A stretch of DNA of 64,000 nt from positions 1 through 64,000 of the forward strand of contig CBDDBU010000028.1 of NCBI GenBank assembly GCA_965226045.1, in the 5' to 3' direction. A program made the translations under genes and the position numbers. This document shows positions 60,913-64,000 of this stretch, in pieces. The DNA comes from CBDDBU01 sp965226045 (GTDB taxonomy: Bacteria > Pseudomonadota > Alphaproteobacteria > VGEJ01). The stretch's first letter is position 1, and each line of letters begins with the position of its first letter. Below the pieces are notes generated by a model that searched no databases, had not been told where the DNA came from, and saw only the letters and a program-made list of their open reading frames with translations.

Positions 60913-62011
60913 GGGGGACGACCGCGCCCACATGTGGGCGGCGCTTCGCCTGGCCCGCCGCGGCCTTGGTCAGGTCTGGCCCAATCCGGCGGTGGGCTGC
61001 GTCCTCGTGAACGACGGTGCCGTGGTCGGGCGCGGGTGGACCCAGCCGGGCGGGCGGCCCCATGCGGAGACCGAAGCCCTGCGACGTGCTGGCGGCGCCG
61101 CGCGCGGGTCGGTGGCCTACGTCACGCTCGAGCCCTGCGCCCATCGCGGTGAGACCGGGTCGTGTGCCCAGGCCCTGATCGATGCGGGCGTCGCGCGGGC
61201 GGTGGTCGCCCTCCGCGATCGGGATCCGCGAGTCGATGGCCGCGGTTGCGAGCTATTGAAGGGCCACGGCATCGATGTCGTGGTCGGCGTCGGTGAAGAG
61301 ACGGGTAGAGAGATCAACGCGGGCTTTGTTAGTCGCGTGACGCAAGGTCGGCCGTTGATAACACTGAAACTTGCGACGACCCTGGATGGCCGCATCGCCA
61401 CCAGCGGTGGCGACAGCCGATGGATCACGGGCGCACCGGCGCGGTCGCGCGCCCACATGCTGCGCGCGCAGGCCGACGCCGTCATGATCGGCGCCAGAAC
61501 CGTCCTCGCCGACGACCCGGAGCTTACCTGTAGGCTGCCAGGCCTCGAATCGCGCTCGCCGATTCGCGTCGTCGTCGATGGCCAGCTCACGACCCCGACG
61601 ACGGCGAAGGTCGTTCGCGACGCCTTGACGGTACCGACCTGGATAATCACTATCGCGGGCTGCGACGAAGGGCGGCGGGCCGCCCTGGCCCGCAACGGCG
61701 TGGACGTCATCGAGGCCGTGGCGGCCTCAGCGGGCAAGGTTGAAATCGAGGCTGCGCTAGCGCTGCTTGGCGACCGTGGTCTGACCCGCGTTCTGGTCGA
61801 GGGCGGCGGTCGGCTAGCGGGGTCGCTAATGGCCAACGACTTGGTCGACCGGATGGTATGGTTTCAGGCGCCCAAGATCATCGGTCGCGATGGTGTTGCC
61901 GCCGTCGCGATATCGGAGGTCGTTTCGATGGATGACGCCCGCACTTTTCGACGGCTGTCGACCGCCGCGCTCGGCGAAGACATGGTTAACCACATGACAC
62001 GGCTGGACTAG
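60896..62011 (+). CDS. ribD: Bifunctional riboflavin biosynthesis deaminase/reductase
   Basis: Performs the second and third steps of riboflavin synthesis. The N-terminal deaminase has the Zn motif GGRPHAETEAL and EPCAHRGETGSC. The C-terminal reductase begins at PLITLKLATTLDGRIATSGG and contains SRWITGAPAR and RVLVEGGGRLAGSL. 371 residues. GTG start at 60896, inside the end of nrdR. Ten bases before ribE. Confidence 0.95.
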   Translation: MIGTTEGDDRAHMWAALRLARRGLGQVWPNPAVGCVLVNDGAVVGRGWTQPGGRPHAETEALRRAGGAARGSVAYVTLEPCAHRGETGSCAQALIDAGVARAVVALRDRDPRVDGRGCELLKGHGIDVVVGVGEETGREINAGFVSRVTQGRPLITLKLATTLDGRIATSGGDSRWITGAPARSRAHMLRAQADAVMIGARTVLADDPELTCRLPGLESRSPIRVVVDGQLTTPTTAKVVRDALTVPTWIITIAGCDEGRRAALARNGVDVIEAVAASAGKVEIEAALALLGDRGLTRVLVEGGGRLAGSLMANDLVDRMVWFQAPKIIGRDGVAAVAISEVVSMDDARTFRRLSTAALGEDMVNHMTRLD

Positions 62012-62020
62012 TTCGTTCTT

Positions 62021-62623
62021 ATGTTTACCGGAATAGTCACCGATATTGGCCGCGTCCGATCACTGAATCGATCTGGCGATACCCACATCGTCATCGCAAC
62101 GTCATACGATATCTCGACGATCGATACGGGCGCCTCCGTCGCGTGCTCCGGACCATGCCTCACCGTCGTCGACAAGGGTGACGATTGGTTCGCCGTGGAC
62201 GTCTCGGCGGAGACTGTGTCGCGGACAACCATCGGCGCCTGGCGCGCCGACAGCCGAGTCAACCTCGAGCGGAGCCTGCGGGTGGGGGATGAACTGGGCG
62301 GACACATCGTCGCCGGTCATGTCGATGGGACCGCCGAGATCATCAGCCGTTATCCGGAAGGTGAATCGCTGCGCTTCGTGTTCGAGGTGGCCCCAGAATT
62401 GAAAGGCTACGTGGCCGCCAAGGGCTCGGTCGCGTTGGATGGTGTCTCGCTCACCGTGAACGATGTCGACGATGCCCGGTTTGGCGTCAACATTATCCCA
62501 CACACACAGCGTGAGACGACTTTTTCCCTTCTGGAGCCGGGCGACCGGGTCAACGTGGAAGTGGACGTGATCGCGCGCTATGTGGCGAGGCTCAGGGGAA
62601 GTTTGGTCGATGAGCCTCACTGA
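62021..62623 (+). CDS. ribE: Riboflavin synthase, alpha subunit
   Basis: Dismutates two lumazine molecules to give riboflavin. The N-terminal barrel starts MFTGIVTDIGRV, with SVACSGPCLTVVDKGDDWF. GGHIVAGHVDGTAEI begins the second barrel, with GSVALDGVSLTVNDVDD matching the first. 200 residues. It overlaps ribBA by 14 bases. Confidence 0.95.
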   Translation: MFTGIVTDIGRVRSLNRSGDTHIVIATSYDISTIDTGASVACSGPCLTVVDKGDDWFAVDVSAETVSRTTIGAWRADSRVNLERSLRVGDELGGHIVAGHVDGTAEIISRYPEGESLRFVFEVAPELKGYVAAKGSVALDGVSLTVNDVDDARFGVNIIPHTQRETTFSLLEPGDRVNVEVDVIARYVARLRGSLVDEPH

Positions 62624-63737
62624 CAGTCTGGCGAGCATGGAAGAGATCATCGAGGACGCGCGACGCGGCCGAATGATCATTTTTGTCGACGCCGAGGATC
62701 GAGAGAACGAAGGCGATCTCATCATTCCGGCCGAGAAAATCACGCCCGAGACCATCAACTTCATGGCCAAATACGGGCGCGGCCTGATCTGTTTGGCACT
62801 GACCGAAGATCGCGTTGACGAGCTTGCCCTACCGCTCATGTCACGCGAAAACCAGTCGCGACATAGCACCGCCTTCACCGCCTCCATCGAGGCGCGGGAG
62901 GGTGTGAGCACCGGTATCTCGGCCGCGGATCGCGCCCACACGATCGCGGTCGCCATCGATCCCGCCAAAGGCAAGGACGATATAGCGACACCCGGTCATG
63001 TGTTCCCCTTGCGCGCGCGCGAAGGCGGAGTGCTGGTGCGCGCGGGCCACACCGAGGCCGCCGTGGATATCGCGCGCCTGGCAGGACTAGTCCCCGCTGG
63101 GGTGATCTGCGAGATCATGAACGACGACGGCACCATGGCTCGGATGCCGGACCTCCTCGCCTTCGCACAACGGCACGGCATCAGGATTGGCAGAATCGCC
63201 GACCTGATCGCGCATCGGCGGCGCTACGAGACGCTCGTGGAACGGGTGGTGGAAACCGATCTCCAGAGCCTCTATGGCGGTCTCTTCCGGATGATCGTCT
63301 ATCGCAACACCATCGAGCAGACCGAGCACATCGCGCTCGTCAAGGGAGACGGCTTCGACGCGAAACCCGTCCCGGTGCGCGTCCATCAGTCTAATATTCT
63401 GGAAGACTTGATGTGCGAACGTGGCGGCAGGGGAGGGTATCTCCACGCAGCGATGCACATGATCGGCAAAGAAGGGCGTGGCGTTGTCGTGATCATCCGC
63501 GAGAGGAAGACCACCGGGGTGTCTGATCGGGTTCGCGCGAACCGGGAGTATGGCGAGACCGATGCGTCGGAGCTCAGGGATATCGGCATCGGAGCACAGA
63601 TACTGAGGGATCTTGGCGTACGCGATATGATTGTTCTTTCGCACTCGCAGCGACCGTTGGTGGGTATCGAGGGCTATGGCCTCAAGGTCGTGAGTCAGCG
63701 CGACATACCGCTGCTGGCGGTCGCGGACGAGGTGTGA
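62610..63737 (+). CDS. ribBA: 3,4-dihydroxy-2-butanone 4-phosphate synthase with degenerate GTP cyclohydrolase II-like domain
   Basis: The N-terminal domain (about residues 1-205) is a complete DHBP synthase: VDAEDRENEGDLIIPAEK (Mg ligands), RHSTAFTASIEAREGVSTG and RAGHTEAAVDIARLAG. The C-terminal domain has the GTP cyclohydrolase II fold but not its Zn-binding Cys triad: the usual GS-LRCDC segment reads ILEDLMCERGGRGG. The cyclohydrolase half is therefore probably inactive, as in other alphaproteobacterial RibBA/RibBX proteins, so a true RibA is expected elsewhere. ATG at 62610, inside the end of ribE. 375 residues. Confidence 0.92.
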   Translation: MSLTDSLASMEEIIEDARRGRMIIFVDAEDRENEGDLIIPAEKITPETINFMAKYGRGLICLALTEDRVDELALPLMSRENQSRHSTAFTASIEAREGVSTGISAADRAHTIAVAIDPAKGKDDIATPGHVFPLRAREGGVLVRAGHTEAAVDIARLAGLVPAGVICEIMNDDGTMARMPDLLAFAQRHGIRIGRIADLIAHRRRYETLVERVVETDLQSLYGGLFRMIVYRNTIEQTEHIALVKGDGFDAKPVPVRVHQSNILEDLMCERGGRGGYLHAAMHMIGKEGRGVVVIIRERKTTGVSDRVRANREYGETDASELRDIGIGAQILRDLGVRDMIVLSHSQRPLVGIEGYGLKVVSQRDIPLLAVADEV

Positions 63738-64000
63738 ACGTGGCCGGTGACGAGCCCCATGTCTTCATCGTTGAGGCCCGGTTCTATGAAGACATAGCCG
63801 ACGACCTCGCGCGCGGCGCGGTCGCCGCGATTGAAAGTGTGGGTGGCACCTATGAACGGGCCGCCGTGCCAGGCGTATTCGAGATACCCGCAGCGATCCG
63901 TTTCATGATCAAGTCGATGGAGCTAATCGGGATGCGCCGGCGGATCGATGCATATGTCGCACTGGGATGTGTCATCCGTGGAGAAACGTCGCATTTTGAC
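63734..64000 (+). CDS. ribH: 6,7-dimethyl-8-ribityllumazine synthase, cut off by the window end
   Basis: Joins the RibD product with DHBP to make lumazine. The first 89 residues are visible: HVFIVEARFYEDIADDLARG, then ERAAVPGVFEIPAAIRFM (substrate-binding PGxxEIP) and YVALGCVIRGETSHFD (the GCVIRGET-H motif). The GTG at 63734 overlaps the ribBA stop; a second GTG at 63740 is also possible. In related genomes nusB follows. Confidence 0.94.
   Translation, partial: MNVAGDEPHVFIVEARFYEDIADDLARGAVAAIESVGGTYERAAVPGVFEIPAAIRFMIKSMELIGMRRRIDAYVALGCVIRGETSHFD

Overview
This is a GC-rich window from an alphaproteobacterium, probably Rhodospirillales-like. Three things point there: a C4-pathway 5-aminolevulinate synthase (hemA), an Mg-type HemB, and the gene order rpoZ-rsh-pdxJ-acpS-lepB-rnc-era-recO-parC, with rpiB-glyA-nrdR-ribD-ribE-ribBA-ribH at the right end. 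No rRNA, tRNA or CRISPR array was recognised. Outside mobile elements and pseudogenes there is no gene-free stretch longer than 300 bases.

Layout. 1-10.9 kb: a frameshifted dnaE2, an enolase-superfamily enzyme, a uracil-DNA glycosylase-like protein, a wrecked 2OG-oxygenase gene with an IS256-type element inside it, a lipoprotein lipase-like hydrolase, an M20 carbamoylase-type amidohydrolase, a di-haem cytochrome and a RidA protein. 10.9-20.2 kb, minus strand apart from two IS elements: frameshifted nhaD, a threonine dehydratase-type enzyme, an alpha/beta hydrolase, a haloacid dehalogenase and a heavily decayed slt. 20.4-35.3 kb, plus strand: the housekeeping block dapA, smpB, folK, rpoZ, rsh, pdxJ, acpS, [two IS], lepB, rnc, era, recO, parC. 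35.4-48.8 kb: a TRAP transporter, bpt, an SLC13/RCK transporter, an RDD protein, motB and motA (split by an IS, motA frameshifted), a penicillin-acylase-type hydrolase and a CoA transferase. 48.8-58.3 kb: a type III ornithine/lysine decarboxylase pseudogene with an IS21 inside it, then hemB, a PhyH dioxygenase, a divergent SHMT paralogue and gcdH in one minus-strand run, and hemA on the plus strand. 58.3-64 kb: rpiB, the canonical glyA, nrdR and the riboflavin genes.

The main story is genome erosion. Seven insertion sequences (two identical copies of one IS256-type, two near-identical copies of another, two IS1182/IS5-type, one IS21) occupy about 11.3 kb, roughly 18 percent of the window. Three genes (2OG oxygenase, slt, decarboxylase) each carry an IS plus frameshifts and nonsense codons. 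Four more (dnaE2, nhaD, motA, a DUF6898-type gene) carry one frameshift each. Every frameshift lies in a gene a host-associated or specialising cell could lose, and the core biosynthetic and information genes are all open. Most of the frameshifts look like one-base insertions, so residual insertion errors in the assembly must be excluded for the four single-lesion genes.

I found no convincing new defence or biosynthetic system. The most unusual items are the IS/stop-codon relationship of the two IS1182/IS5-type elements, the triplicated tail of one transposase gene, an apparent CTG start for smpB, and the SHMT paralogue with a His-to-Tyr change beside its PLP lysine.
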